A stretch of 64,000 bases of DNA from positions 16,938 through 80,937 of the forward strand of contig CAYJOR010000005.1 in the NCBI GenBank assembly GCA_964371865.1, written 5' to 3'. The notes below the pieces were generated by a model. That model worked only from the letters and a program-made list of their open reading frames with translations, was not told where the DNA came from and searched no databases. The position numbers were made by a program, and so were the translations under genes. Below are positions 36,516 to 45,305 of the stretch, in pieces (positions within the stretch are counted from its first letter, which is position 1; every line of letters begins with the position of its first letter). This stretch comes from CAYJAZ01 sp964371865. Lineage in GTDB: Bacteria > Desulfobacterota > Desulfovibrionia > Desulfovibrionales > Desulfovibrionaceae.

Positions 36516-37559
36516 CTAGTATTCAGAAACATTTTTTGCTTGATATTTTATTTCTTCAATATTCTCAAAGAAAATATCTAAGAGGTCAGGGTCAAACTTT
36601 TTACCTCTATCTTCTTTCATTATCTCAATAACTTGTTCTTCTGGTAGCCCCGCACGGTAAACTCTGTTAGAGCGAAGAGCATCGTAAACATCTGTAATCG
36701 AAACTATTCTTGCTTCGATTGGAATTTCTTCACCAACTAAGCCCATAGGATAACCGCTTCCATCCCAATTTTCGTGGTGGTAATGTGCTATAACATCTGC
36801 CATTCTAATAATTGGATTAGTAGAATCTGAAAGAAGTTTTGAGCCTATAGCCGCGTGAGTTGAGATTGTAGCAAACTCGTCGCTAGTGAGTCTGCCTGGT
36901 TTACGTAAAATAGAGTCAGGAATAGCAATTTTACCAACATCGTGGAGTGGCGCTGCCGACTTCATAGTATTAACGTCATCTTCTGACCAACCAATTAATC
37001 GTCCCATATGGGCACTCATTAGACCTATTCTGAAAACGTGCCCACCAGTTTCACCATCACGAGATTCAAGAGCGTTAAATAAGCGGCTAACAATTTCCTC
37101 TTGAGTATCACGAATGATTCTAGTTTGTTCTTCAACAAGCTGCTGGAGATTTGCATTAATCTGCCTTTGAGCTCTCTCAGCTTCAATAAGTCTGTTACCA
37201 ACTTGAATACGAAGCAAAAGTTCGGAACCTTCAAAAGGTTTTACGATATAGTCATCTACTCCGCCTTGAGTAAAGCCTTCTAATTTGTCGCTAAACTCGT
37301 TACGAGCTGTTAGCATAATTATATAGATATATTGTTGATTTGATGTTAGTTGGCGAACTCTATTTGCAAGTTCAAGCCCGTCCATTACAGGCATACTCCA
37401 GTCTGTAATAAGCATATCAATACTATCTTGACTAGACATTATTGCTTCAAGAGCTTCGGCACCATCGGCCGTTTCAATTACCTCATGCCCGGCTTCTCTT
37501 AGGTGACCTGCAAGGATAATTCTTCCCATTTCTTGATCTTCAGCGATAACTATTCTCAT
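36516..37559 (-). CDS. Response regulator with HD-GYP phosphodiesterase output
   Basis: 347 residues. Receiver domain 1-125 with phospho-acceptor Asp in LITDWSMPVMDG (about 54) and Lys in IVKPFEG. A short coiled coil leads to the HD-GYP domain: ESRDGETGGHVFRI, HDVGKIAIPDSIL (about 204), and HHENWDGSGYP, all catalytic residues present. It should degrade c-di-GMP when phosphorylated. The histidine kinase gene ends 3 bases upstream, so they form one two-component unit. Confidence 0.95.
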   Translation of the reverse strand: MRIVIAEDQEMGRIILAGHLREAGHEVIETADGAEALEAIMSSQDSIDMLITDWSMPVMDGLELANRVRQLTSNQQYIYIIMLTARNEFSDKLEGFTQGGVDDYIVKPFEGSELLLRIQVGNRLIEAERAQRQINANLQQLVEEQTRIIRDTQEEIVSRLFNALESRDGETGGHVFRIGLMSAHMGRLIGWSEDDVNTMKSAAPLHDVGKIAIPDSILRKPGRLTSDEFATISTHAAIGSKLLSDSTNPIIRMADVIAHYHHENWDGSGYPMGLVGEEIPIEARIVSITDVYDALRSNRVYRAGLPEEQVIEIMKEDRGKKFDPDLLDIFFENIEEIKYQAKNVSEY

Positions 37560-37562
37560 AAT

Positions 37563-40500
37563 TTATTCCGATATGTATATTTGCATTGCTTGAGTTAATG
37601 AAACTAAACTTTCTTCCAAAAGCATACGATGTTTATTTACTTCATCATTTTGCTCTGGGAGAAGACCATCTCTACCCATATCCTCAAGTTTTAGAGCAAG
37701 TTGATAGATTTCGCCTTTAGTATAGTAACTTACCAAGCCCTTCATTGCATGAGCATTTACTGTAAGAGAGCTATTATCTGCTTGTTCAACAGCTTTTGCA
37801 ATTTCTCCTAAGATATTTGGTGAGTCACGTAGGAAAATTTCCATACTTTTTAGTGCCAGAGCAGGATATGTTCCGAATGATCTATCAATCATTTCAGCAT
37901 CTAAAGGAGCAACAATCTTTCGAGAAGCAATTTTTGGTTTTACTTCTTCCGCTTTAGGTGATGCAGCTTCAGTTTTTACTTGCACACTTGGTGAACTACC
38001 TGTGCTTGGTTGGAAGTTGCGTGTTGTACTTGGTGAACTACCTGTAGTTGGCTGGAAGTTGCGTGTTGTACTTGATGAAGTACTGGTAGTTGGTTGGAAG
38101 TTACGTGTTGTACTTGGCTGAGTACTCGTACTTGGTTGCATATTTCGTGTTGTACTTGGCTGAGTGCTAGTACTTGGTTGAGTGCTAGTACTTGGTTGCA
38201 TATTTCGTGTTGCACTTGGTGAAGTACTGGTAGTTGGCTGGAAGTTACGTGTTGGAGATGCTTCAACTTTTGTTGTTACCTTATCTACTGTTTCCTCAGA
38301 ATTTTTCTTCTCTACTGACTCTTCAGGTGTTACTACTTTTCGAGGTTGAATATTCTTCGGTTGCATATCTTCCGGTTGTACAATTCGTGGCGTGCGTGTA
38401 TGCACAACAGATGTGGACTCTTCATTTACTGTAGGAGTTTCACTTGAATCTGGTTTTTCATCTACTAAAGCTTCAAGTAAAGAGTTTTGATCTTTAGAAA
38501 ATGCCAGACCTACTTCAAATTTGTGTATTAAGTCATAAAGAGTTTCTGCAAGTTCTGAAATTGAAATAGGTTTCAGTAAATAAGCATTCATACCTTTTGC
38601 AAGATAGAATTCTTTTTGTTCTTCTCTTGCATTTGCAGTAATTGCTACTACAGGCAAGTGTTTATTATTACGTGCTGTTATATTGAGTTTACGTATAATT
38701 GAAAGAGATTCAAGCCCGTCCATAATAGGCATTTTAATGTCCATAAGTACTATATCGAACTTTTCTCTTTCCAGAATCTCAATAGCTTGTTGTCCATTAT
38801 TCGCTATTACAGTGCTATGTCCTAGTTCTTGTAGCATACGACTTGTTACAATTTGGTTTATTTCTAAGTCTTCCACCAAAAGAATTTTAAGAGATTCTGA
38901 TGTTTTCTTTAATACTTCACGAGATTCTAACTCTTGAAGTGAAGTGTTTTCGGGTGCATCCCAAACTTCAGCAGCCTTGGAAAGAACTCTTAATAATTCT
39001 GATGGCCTGATAGGTTTTGCAAGGTTTGCAAAGAATAGTGATGATGGAATATTTTCATTCAATGTGCCAGATGAAAGAAGAATTACAGGAATATGCTCAA
39101 GCAATTTATCTTTTTTCATGAGTTGAGCAAGGTCAACACCATCTTTTTCCGGCATTTGCAGGTCAGTAAGCACAAGGGCGAACGGCGCATAAGAGTTAGC
39201 TGCTTTACGAAGCATACGCATTGCTTCATCAACACTTGTGCATTCAGTTGTTTTCATTTTCCAGTTGTTAAGCTGCTCTGAAAGAATTCTTCTATTTGTG
39301 GCATTGTCATCAACAATTAGAGTTTCTACATTTTCTAGCAGATGAGTTGATACTGGCTGTGCAGCAATATCTGCTGAATTTAAGAACGGCAGTTCAAGCT
39401 GAAAATAGAAATTACTTCCTCTATTTGGTTCACTGTGAAGCTTAATTTCACTACCCATAAGTTTGACAAGTTTGCTTGAGATAGTAAGCCCTAAGCCTAC
39501 ACCGTCATATTTACGAGTTGTAGTTCTGTCTTCTTGCTCTAGCGCTTTGAAAATTTTACTTTGTTTCTCGAGTGGAATACCAATACCAGTATCTTTTACA
39601 CCTATAATAAGCCTTACACTTTTATTTTCAATAGCTACTAGTTTTACACTAAGTGTTATATCACCTTTATTGGTAAATTTAATTGCATTTTCAAGAAGTT
39701 TGAATAAAACTTGTCTTATGCGCAGGGCGTCACCAACAAGAGTATCAGGGATTTGCGGTGCAATATTTGCAACTATTTCTACATTTTTGCTAAAGGCAGT
39801 TGGAGCCAATGTTTTGACAACATCAAACAGAGTATCACGAAGAGGGAAAGATTGTCTTTCTAGCTCAATTTGACCAGCTTCAATTTTAGCAAAGTCCCAA
39901 ATGTCATTAATAACAACAAGCAAATTATTACCTGATGCACGTAGTGATGCAAGCATTGATGCTTGATCTTCTTCCAACTTTGTGCGCAGTAAAAGTTCAG
40001 TCATTCCGATAATTCCATTGAGTGGAGTTCTTATTTCATGACTGATGCTTGTAAGAAAGTCAGTTTTTATATTAAGTGCTGCTTGTTTCTCTTCTTCAAG
40101 CCTTTCCATTTCAACTGATTGATCTTGATATTGGATATTTAGTGAAGATTTAGTTTCTTCTAATGCACTTTCTGCTATTTTAGCACGTCTTTCCATTGCG
40201 AAAAGATTTTTTGTAAACGAATAAATAAAGATTAAACCTATGATCCAAATAAGAAGATGACCAATAAACACACCTAAAAATGATTTTTTTTCATCATTTA
40301 TAAATGAATATAGAGGAACTGTTATACTTGTAGCACCGAAAATTTCATTTAATTTATATTTAGAGAATTGTTCAGCGTTTGGTCCAACAAGCAAGTCTTT
40401 GGTAACGTATAAAGGTTTAATATAGTGAATTGTTTCAGTTTTATCTTCATTTGCAGTCAACTCAAAGAACTCTGTTAAGTTTTCTCTTTCTATGCGTCTT

Positions 40501-40988
40501 ATAGCAGCCGACTCCCACGAATTAGGACGTGAAAGAGCTAAGCTTTTATCGAAACCAACAACGTGAATATTTATGCCTTCTTTAGCAGAAAAATCGTTTA
40601 AAAGTTCTGAAAAAAGTGCATAATTTACTTTGTATAATTGTCCATTAGGCCCAGAGATGGATTTGAAAATATTATCGGCAAACAGGTCTTTCTTTTTAGC
40701 ATTGTCTGTCAAGTTTAAATAGACACCGTCAACAGTATCAAGCATATTGTTTACAACGTCATTTCTTTCCAGTAAAATTTTAGCTTGTCGAACTGCAGAT
40801 CTTTCATATGCTACATCAACTTGATAGAAATTTATCGCTGTAAAAACGATAACAACTAAAGTCCATAAAAAGTTAAACATTAGAGAAAGCTTGACTGTTC
40901 TCGTCTGTGAACTATTTCGTACTTGCTTGTTTTTCTTACGCTTTCTCTGCAAGTTATTCTTTTGTGGCTTGATTTTAGAACTTGTCAT
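37563..40988 (-). CDS. Hybrid histidine kinase, HisKA-HATPase-REC-REC-HPt
   Basis: 1141 residues. Basic N-terminus, two membrane helices (about 30-50 and 245-265) around a periplasmic sensor, coiled coil, phospho-His in SHEIRTPLNGIIGM (about 316), HATPase with DTGIGI and GVGLGLTIS. Receiver 1 has LVLTDLQMPEKDG (about 607), receiver 2 LLVEDLEIN and LMDIKMPIMDG (about 749). A Ser/Thr/Pro/Gln linker (about 905-1000) with 14-residue repeats joins to an HPt domain with NAHAMKG (about 1081). The phosphorelay His-Asp-His can reach the HD-GYP regulator downstream. Ligand unknown. Confidence 0.93.
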   Translation of the reverse strand: MTSSKIKPQKNNLQRKRKKNKQVRNSSQTRTVKLSLMFNFLWTLVVIVFTAINFYQVDVAYERSAVRQAKILLERNDVVNNMLDTVDGVYLNLTDNAKKKDLFADNIFKSISGPNGQLYKVNYALFSELLNDFSAKEGINIHVVGFDKSLALSRPNSWESAAIRRIERENLTEFFELTANEDKTETIHYIKPLYVTKDLLVGPNAEQFSKYKLNEIFGATSITVPLYSFINDEKKSFLGVFIGHLLIWIIGLIFIYSFTKNLFAMERRAKIAESALEETKSSLNIQYQDQSVEMERLEEEKQAALNIKTDFLTSISHEIRTPLNGIIGMTELLLRTKLEEDQASMLASLRASGNNLLVVINDIWDFAKIEAGQIELERQSFPLRDTLFDVVKTLAPTAFSKNVEIVANIAPQIPDTLVGDALRIRQVLFKLLENAIKFTNKGDITLSVKLVAIENKSVRLIIGVKDTGIGIPLEKQSKIFKALEQEDRTTTRKYDGVGLGLTISSKLVKLMGSEIKLHSEPNRGSNFYFQLELPFLNSADIAAQPVSTHLLENVETLIVDDNATNRRILSEQLNNWKMKTTECTSVDEAMRMLRKAANSYAPFALVLTDLQMPEKDGVDLAQLMKKDKLLEHIPVILLSSGTLNENIPSSLFFANLAKPIRPSELLRVLSKAAEVWDAPENTSLQELESREVLKKTSESLKILLVEDLEINQIVTSRMLQELGHSTVIANNGQQAIEILEREKFDIVLMDIKMPIMDGLESLSIIRKLNITARNNKHLPVVAITANAREEQKEFYLAKGMNAYLLKPISISELAETLYDLIHKFEVGLAFSKDQNSLLEALVDEKPDSSETPTVNEESTSVVHTRTPRIVQPEDMQPKNIQPRKVVTPEESVEKKNSEETVDKVTTKVEASPTRNFQPTTSTSPSATRNMQPSTSTQPSTSTQPSTTRNMQPSTSTQPSTTRNFQPTTSTSSSTTRNFQPTTGSSPSTTRNFQPSTGSSPSVQVKTEAASPKAEEVKPKIASRKIVAPLDAEMIDRSFGTYPALALKSMEIFLRDSPNILGEIAKAVEQADNSSLTVNAHAMKGLVSYYTKGEIYQLALKLEDMGRDGLLPEQNDEVNKHRMLLEESLVSLTQAMQIYISE
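37985..38260 (-). repeat. 42-bp in-frame tandem repeats in the kinase linker
   Basis: About six imperfect copies encode units of the type TRNFQPTTSTSPST or TRNMQPSTSTQPST (14 residues, 42 bp), with a shorter 7-residue duplication (TSTQPST) inside. They lie between receiver 2 and the HPt domain. Copy number could change by slippage without breaking the frame. Confidence 0.8.
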
Positions 40989-41223
40989 TTTTATCTCTTT
41001 TTCTTAAAATCTTAAAGTTTAGAAATTATTTAGACACTATTATGATTTTTACTTACGCGAGAGCTTACAATATTAGCGTGCTGATTGCAAGAGTTTTTTT
41101 ATGAGTTTTTTAGAATAAAATAGTTATAAATCAATAATAACTTTTTGTCAATTACTCCACTTTTAATATAGATATATTTAGTATTATTATGCAATTTAGT
41201 TATCAATATAAAATAATTTATAA

Positions 41224-41237
41224 CTAATAATTATTAG
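41224..41237. promoter_or_regulatory. Perfect 14-bp palindrome, possible operator
   Basis: CTAATAATTATTAG is self-complementary and ends 10 bases before the -35 element of the kinase promoter. In such AT-rich DNA chance is not excluded. Confidence 0.35.
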
Positions 41238-41247
41238 ATTAATTTTC

Positions 41248-41276
41248 TTGATTTTTATATTTCTATGTGTTATATT
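41248..41276 (+). promoter_or_regulatory. Promoter of the right-hand histidine kinase
   Basis: TTGATT (41248-41253), 17-base spacer, TATATT (41271-41276). The leader is about 80 bases. Confidence 0.55.
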
Positions 41277-41363
41277 CGGGTAACTCGTATTATTTTTTCT
41301 AACACTCAATAACTAGTTAACAATAAAAAACTACTTGTAAACTTTACACTTGAGGAATTGCCC

Positions 41364-44300
41364 ATGGACGATACACAAAAGAGCGATGTGATTTCACTTT
41401 CGAAACAGCTCGCTACATCCTATTCAATCGGTATGCACACGAAGCTTATCACCTTGTTTATTATAATCAAGGTTGTACCGCTTGTAATTATTGCTCTTAT
41501 AGCATGGCATGAGTCATCCAATATGGGCAACGAGCTAAGCTTGCGTATTTCAAACCTAACCGTTACACTCGATGAAGCCCTTGAAAACACAGGTAATATT
41601 GCGGTAGAAGATTCAAAAGACGCTATCGAAAATCGTGCTGTAAAAGAAATCGAACGTACATCAACTGATTTGGCTGATGATGTCGCTGAATTCCTCTATG
41701 GACGCGATGCAGACATTACCTACCTCTCAAAAATTAAGCCTACGGAAGAAGGTTATAGAGCCTTTGTAGAAAGTCTCGTTCTTCCAATGCTTATTCCTAC
41801 AGAGTGGGTACTTTCAGAGGATCAAAAAAAGTGGCAACCAAAAGTGCCACATCAACTAGACCCTATCTATCCGTCTACGAATAGTGAAAACGATGTTAAC
41901 TTTAACTATGTTCCACCTATCCCCTATAAAAGTGAAGATAAACCAATTTATCGTGAAATTTCGTTTATTTCTCTCGATGGTGTAGAACAAATTAAAATTA
42001 CCACCGACGACGTTATGGATCCAACTCTCAAAGATGTCTCCCAAAAGCAAAATACATTCGTTGGTGCTGAAACCTACTATGAGAAACTCAAAGATTTAAA
42101 ACCAGGCGAAATCTATGTTTCTGACGTTATCGGTGAATACGTTGGATCAAAGATAATAGGTTCCTTCACCCCTGAAAATGCAGCGAAGAAAAATATTCCT
42201 TTTGAACCTGAAAAAGCAGCTTGGGCAGGCACTGAAAACCCTGTTGGCATTAAATTTAAAGGTATTGTACGCTGGGCTATGCCTGTTGTGCAAGAAAGTA
42301 AAATAATAGGTTATGTAACTTTAGCCCTAAATCATGATCATATCATGGATATGGTTAATATCATCATGCCTACAGATCAAAGATATACCGAACTTCCTGA
42401 TGCTATCAGTGGCAACTACGCGTTTATTTGGGATCATTTAGGTAGAAGTATTGTTCATCCTCGTCACCACTCTATTGCTGGTTACGATCCAAAAACAGGT
42501 GATCCGCAAGTACCATGGCTTGAAGATAGAATCTATGACGAATGGCAAGCAAGTGGCAAGTCATACGCTGAATTTATTGTAGATGTTCCTACATTTGCTG
42601 AACAATCTACAAAAAAGAAACCTGCACCTGAGCTAACAGCTCAAGGTCTTGTTGGGCTTGATTGTCGTTATCTTAACAATGCTCCTCAGTGTACCGGCTG
42701 GTTCGACTTGGCTGAACACGGTGGTTCCGGATCATTTATTATTCTATGGAGTGGATTAAGAAAACTTACAACAACCTCCGCTATTCCTTATTATACCGGC
42801 CAGTACGGTGAGAAAAAGGTTGGCTTTGGTTTCGTAACTATCGGCTCAGGCGTTGACGATTTCTATCGCCCTGCTCTAGAAACTGAAAAGAAACTTGATC
42901 AAGTTATCTATGAAGCTGACCTAGAACTAGGTGCAATTGCTGAAGAAGCTGAAGTATTTATTCTTGATTCATTAGTAAGCATTGCAACAAGCCTTACAGT
43001 ATCAACAGCAATCATGTGTGTGCTTGTTATAGTCATTGCTATAATGCTTGCATCAGCACTAACAAAAATGCTCAAACACCTTGTTGATGGTATTGCAAGA
43101 TTCCGTCACGGTGAACGTCAGTTCCGCTTCAACAGCGATAGAACTGATGAACTTGGAACACTAGCCGACTCATTCGATGAATTGGCTGATAACCTAACCG
43201 ACCTTACAAAAGAACCACTCATTATTATAGATGGTAATAAAAACATTGTCTATATGAACGAATTTGCAGAAGAGTGGTATGATAAAAACTTAGTAGAAGT
43301 TGTGGGAACTCCTTTCTTTGATATCAGTTACTATACTGAAGAAAGCCTATACTCCCCTATTAAAGCACTTGATGAAGAAAGAACTCCTGAAGTTATGCAC
43401 TTAGAAGATAAAGATATCTTCTTTAGGGATAAAGCAGTTCCAATGTTCTGTTCAGATGATGAAGATGAAGACCTAGGTTATATCATCACGACTTTAGATA
43501 TGACTGAAATTATCACAAATGAACAGCATATCGAAAATCAACGTCAAATACTGAATACAATCTTCACCTCAAGCCCTGATATGATGTGGTTGAAAGATGT
43601 TAAAACTGGTTGCTACACAATGGTTAACCCACGTTTTGCAACTCTTACCGGCTCGCATCCATCTGAATACATCAAAAAGACTGTATTTGAAATGCTTGAT
43701 GCTGAAACTGCAAAAGTTTCACAAGAAGTTGATGATCAAGTTATTATTAAAGGACGTACAGTTCTAAAAGAACAGCATCTTAAATTCTATGATGGTCACG
43801 TTGAAACTGTTGAAATTTTACGTACTCCTATGTTCACACCTGATGGCGAACTTACAAGCATTCTTGGTATCGCTCGTGACGTTACCCATCGTGTTGAAGC
43901 ACAAGCTCGCTTACTACAAATCCAACATGATCTCGAATCTGCGCTACGTGATGCAAAAGCTGCTAACGCTGCAAAGAGTGACTTCCTAGCTCGTATGAGC
44001 CATGAAATTCGTACTCCAATGAACGCTATTATCGGTTTAACCGGTATCCTTCAAAGAGCACTTGGTGAACCTGATGTGAACCTTGATAAAATTGGCGTTC
44101 AACTCCAGCACATCGAAAAATCATCTAAACACTTACTTGGTTTATTGAATGATATTCTTGATTTATCAAAAATTGAAGCTGGTAAGGTAGAACTTGAATT
44201 TACACCTGTAAATATTAAAGCAATGTTACAAGGCGTTGATGCTATTGTTCGCCCTCGTTGTGAAGAAAAAGATATCAGCTTCGTCATTGATATAGATTCA

Positions 44301-45137
44301 CAACTTGCACCGGATGTTGTAAGTGATGCTCTTCGTTTAAGACAGGTTCTTATCAACCTCCTTGGTAATGCTGTGAAGTTTACTCCGGAGCAAGGAACTG
44401 TTTCTTTAGGTGTTCACCTACTTGAAATTGACGACAATAACATGCTTGTGAGATTTGACGTAACCGATACAGGTATTGGTATTGCACAAGATGCTATTGA
44501 CAAGTTATTCAAACCGTTTGAACAAGCAGAAGCTGCAACAGCTCGAGTATATGGCGGTACAGGACTTGGCTTATCAATCAGTCGTAGCATTGTAAACCTT
44601 CTTGGTGGCGACATTACAATTTCTAGTGTTGTTGGCGAAGGTTCAACATTCAGCTTCACTGTTTGGATGGAAATTCAAACCTCTGTAAGTGACATTCCAT
44701 TCGATAATCAAACTCTTATTGAAGCAAGCCCAATTATAACCGAAGCAGTTGACTACTCTAAAAAAAGAGTAATGCTTGCCGATGATGTTGAGCTCAATAG
44801 AATAATCATTACTGAAATGCTACAATCTTACAATCTTATGATTGATGAAGTAGCTGATGGTACTGAAGCTGTTGCAAAATTCAACGAATCCCCAATAAAC
44901 CATTACGATCTCATTCTTATGGATGCTCTTATGCCGCAAATGACTGGTTACGAAGCAGCGAAAAATATTCGTGAACTTGATCGAGAAGATGCGAAATCAG
45001 TTCCAATTATCGCTGTAACAGCAAACGCATTCAAAGAAGATGTAGATAGAGCAATTCAAAGCGGTATGAATGCTCACCTTGCTAAACCTGTTGAGTATGA
45101 AAAACTCGTTGAAACAATCAAAACTTATATCAAGTAA
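41364..45137 (+). CDS. Hybrid histidine kinase, periplasmic sensor-HAMP-PAS-PAS-HisKA-HATPase-REC
   Basis: 1257 residues from the ATG at 41364 (GAGGA 7 bases before). Helix 1 at about 30-50, a very large periplasmic sensor (about 50-535, Cache-like, with CRYLNNAPQCTGW cysteines), helix 2 (about 540-560), HAMP, PAS 1 (PLIIIDGNKNIVYMNEFAE, about 618), PAS 2 (SSPDMMWLKDVKTGCYTMVN, about 729), phospho-His in SHEIRTPMNAIIGL (about 878), HATPase with DTGIGI and GGTGLGLSIS, and a receiver with LMDALMPQMTG (about 1185). No partner regulator follows; a shared HPt protein is probable. Likely senses a small molecule outside the membrane. Confidence 0.93.
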   Translation: MDDTQKSDVISLSKQLATSYSIGMHTKLITLFIIIKVVPLVIIALIAWHESSNMGNELSLRISNLTVTLDEALENTGNIAVEDSKDAIENRAVKEIERTSTDLADDVAEFLYGRDADITYLSKIKPTEEGYRAFVESLVLPMLIPTEWVLSEDQKKWQPKVPHQLDPIYPSTNSENDVNFNYVPPIPYKSEDKPIYREISFISLDGVEQIKITTDDVMDPTLKDVSQKQNTFVGAETYYEKLKDLKPGEIYVSDVIGEYVGSKIIGSFTPENAAKKNIPFEPEKAAWAGTENPVGIKFKGIVRWAMPVVQESKIIGYVTLALNHDHIMDMVNIIMPTDQRYTELPDAISGNYAFIWDHLGRSIVHPRHHSIAGYDPKTGDPQVPWLEDRIYDEWQASGKSYAEFIVDVPTFAEQSTKKKPAPELTAQGLVGLDCRYLNNAPQCTGWFDLAEHGGSGSFIILWSGLRKLTTTSAIPYYTGQYGEKKVGFGFVTIGSGVDDFYRPALETEKKLDQVIYEADLELGAIAEEAEVFILDSLVSIATSLTVSTAIMCVLVIVIAIMLASALTKMLKHLVDGIARFRHGERQFRFNSDRTDELGTLADSFDELADNLTDLTKEPLIIIDGNKNIVYMNEFAEEWYDKNLVEVVGTPFFDISYYTEESLYSPIKALDEERTPEVMHLEDKDIFFRDKAVPMFCSDDEDEDLGYIITTLDMTEIITNEQHIENQRQILNTIFTSSPDMMWLKDVKTGCYTMVNPRFATLTGSHPSEYIKKTVFEMLDAETAKVSQEVDDQVIIKGRTVLKEQHLKFYDGHVETVEILRTPMFTPDGELTSILGIARDVTHRVEAQARLLQIQHDLESALRDAKAANAAKSDFLARMSHEIRTPMNAIIGLTGILQRALGEPDVNLDKIGVQLQHIEKSSKHLLGLLNDILDLSKIEAGKVELEFTPVNIKAMLQGVDAIVRPRCEEKDISFVIDIDSQLAPDVVSDALRLRQVLINLLGNAVKFTPEQGTVSLGVHLLEIDDNNMLVRFDVTDTGIGIAQDAIDKLFKPFEQAEAATARVYGGTGLGLSISRSIVNLLGGDITISSVVGEGSTFSFTVWMEIQTSVSDIPFDNQTLIEASPIITEAVDYSKKRVMLADDVELNRIIITEMLQSYNLMIDEVADGTEAVAKFNESPINHYDLILMDALMPQMTGYEAAKNIRELDREDAKSVPIIAVTANAFKEDVDRAIQSGMNAHLAKPVEYEKLVETIKTYIK

Positions 45138-45162
45138 TTTTACTCAGATATAAATAAAATTT

Positions 45163-45206
45163 AGGGAAATATTAACTTCACAAGAGTTGCTATTTCCCTT
45201 TTTTTC
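45163..45206 (+). terminator. Rho-independent terminator
   Basis: AGGGAAATA (45163-45171) and TATTTCCCT (45191-45199) pair perfectly and are followed by seven T. About 25 bases after the kinase stop. Confidence 0.85.
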
Positions 45207-45246
45207 ACTCTAGTTCAATATTATAGCTATTGAGAAAAAAGAAAAA

Positions 45247-45275
45247 TTGACAAAAGATATTGTATAATCTACATT
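45247..45275 (+). promoter_or_regulatory. Promoter of ftsY
   Basis: Consensus TTGACA (45247-45252), 17-base spacer, TACATT (45270-45275), 31 bases before the ftsY ATG. Confidence 0.55.
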
Positions 45276-45305
45276 TAAAGAATACTTCATTTATAAGGAC
45301 TAATT

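Larger units (their letters stand above)
40989..41363. other. Divergent control region between two histidine kinases
   Basis: Very AT-rich, no ORF. It carries the perfect palindrome CTAATAATTATTAG (41224-41237), the promoter of the right-hand kinase, and a small AACTAGTT palindrome near 41312. The promoter of the left-hand kinase was not resolved. Confidence 0.5.

Noticed and set aside
37985..38260. Possible CRISPR-like array
   Set aside because: The repeats are in frame, contiguous and imperfect, with no spacers.
37976..38266. 96-codon repetitive frame within the kinase linker
   Set aside because: It is an alternative frame of the 42-bp repeats.
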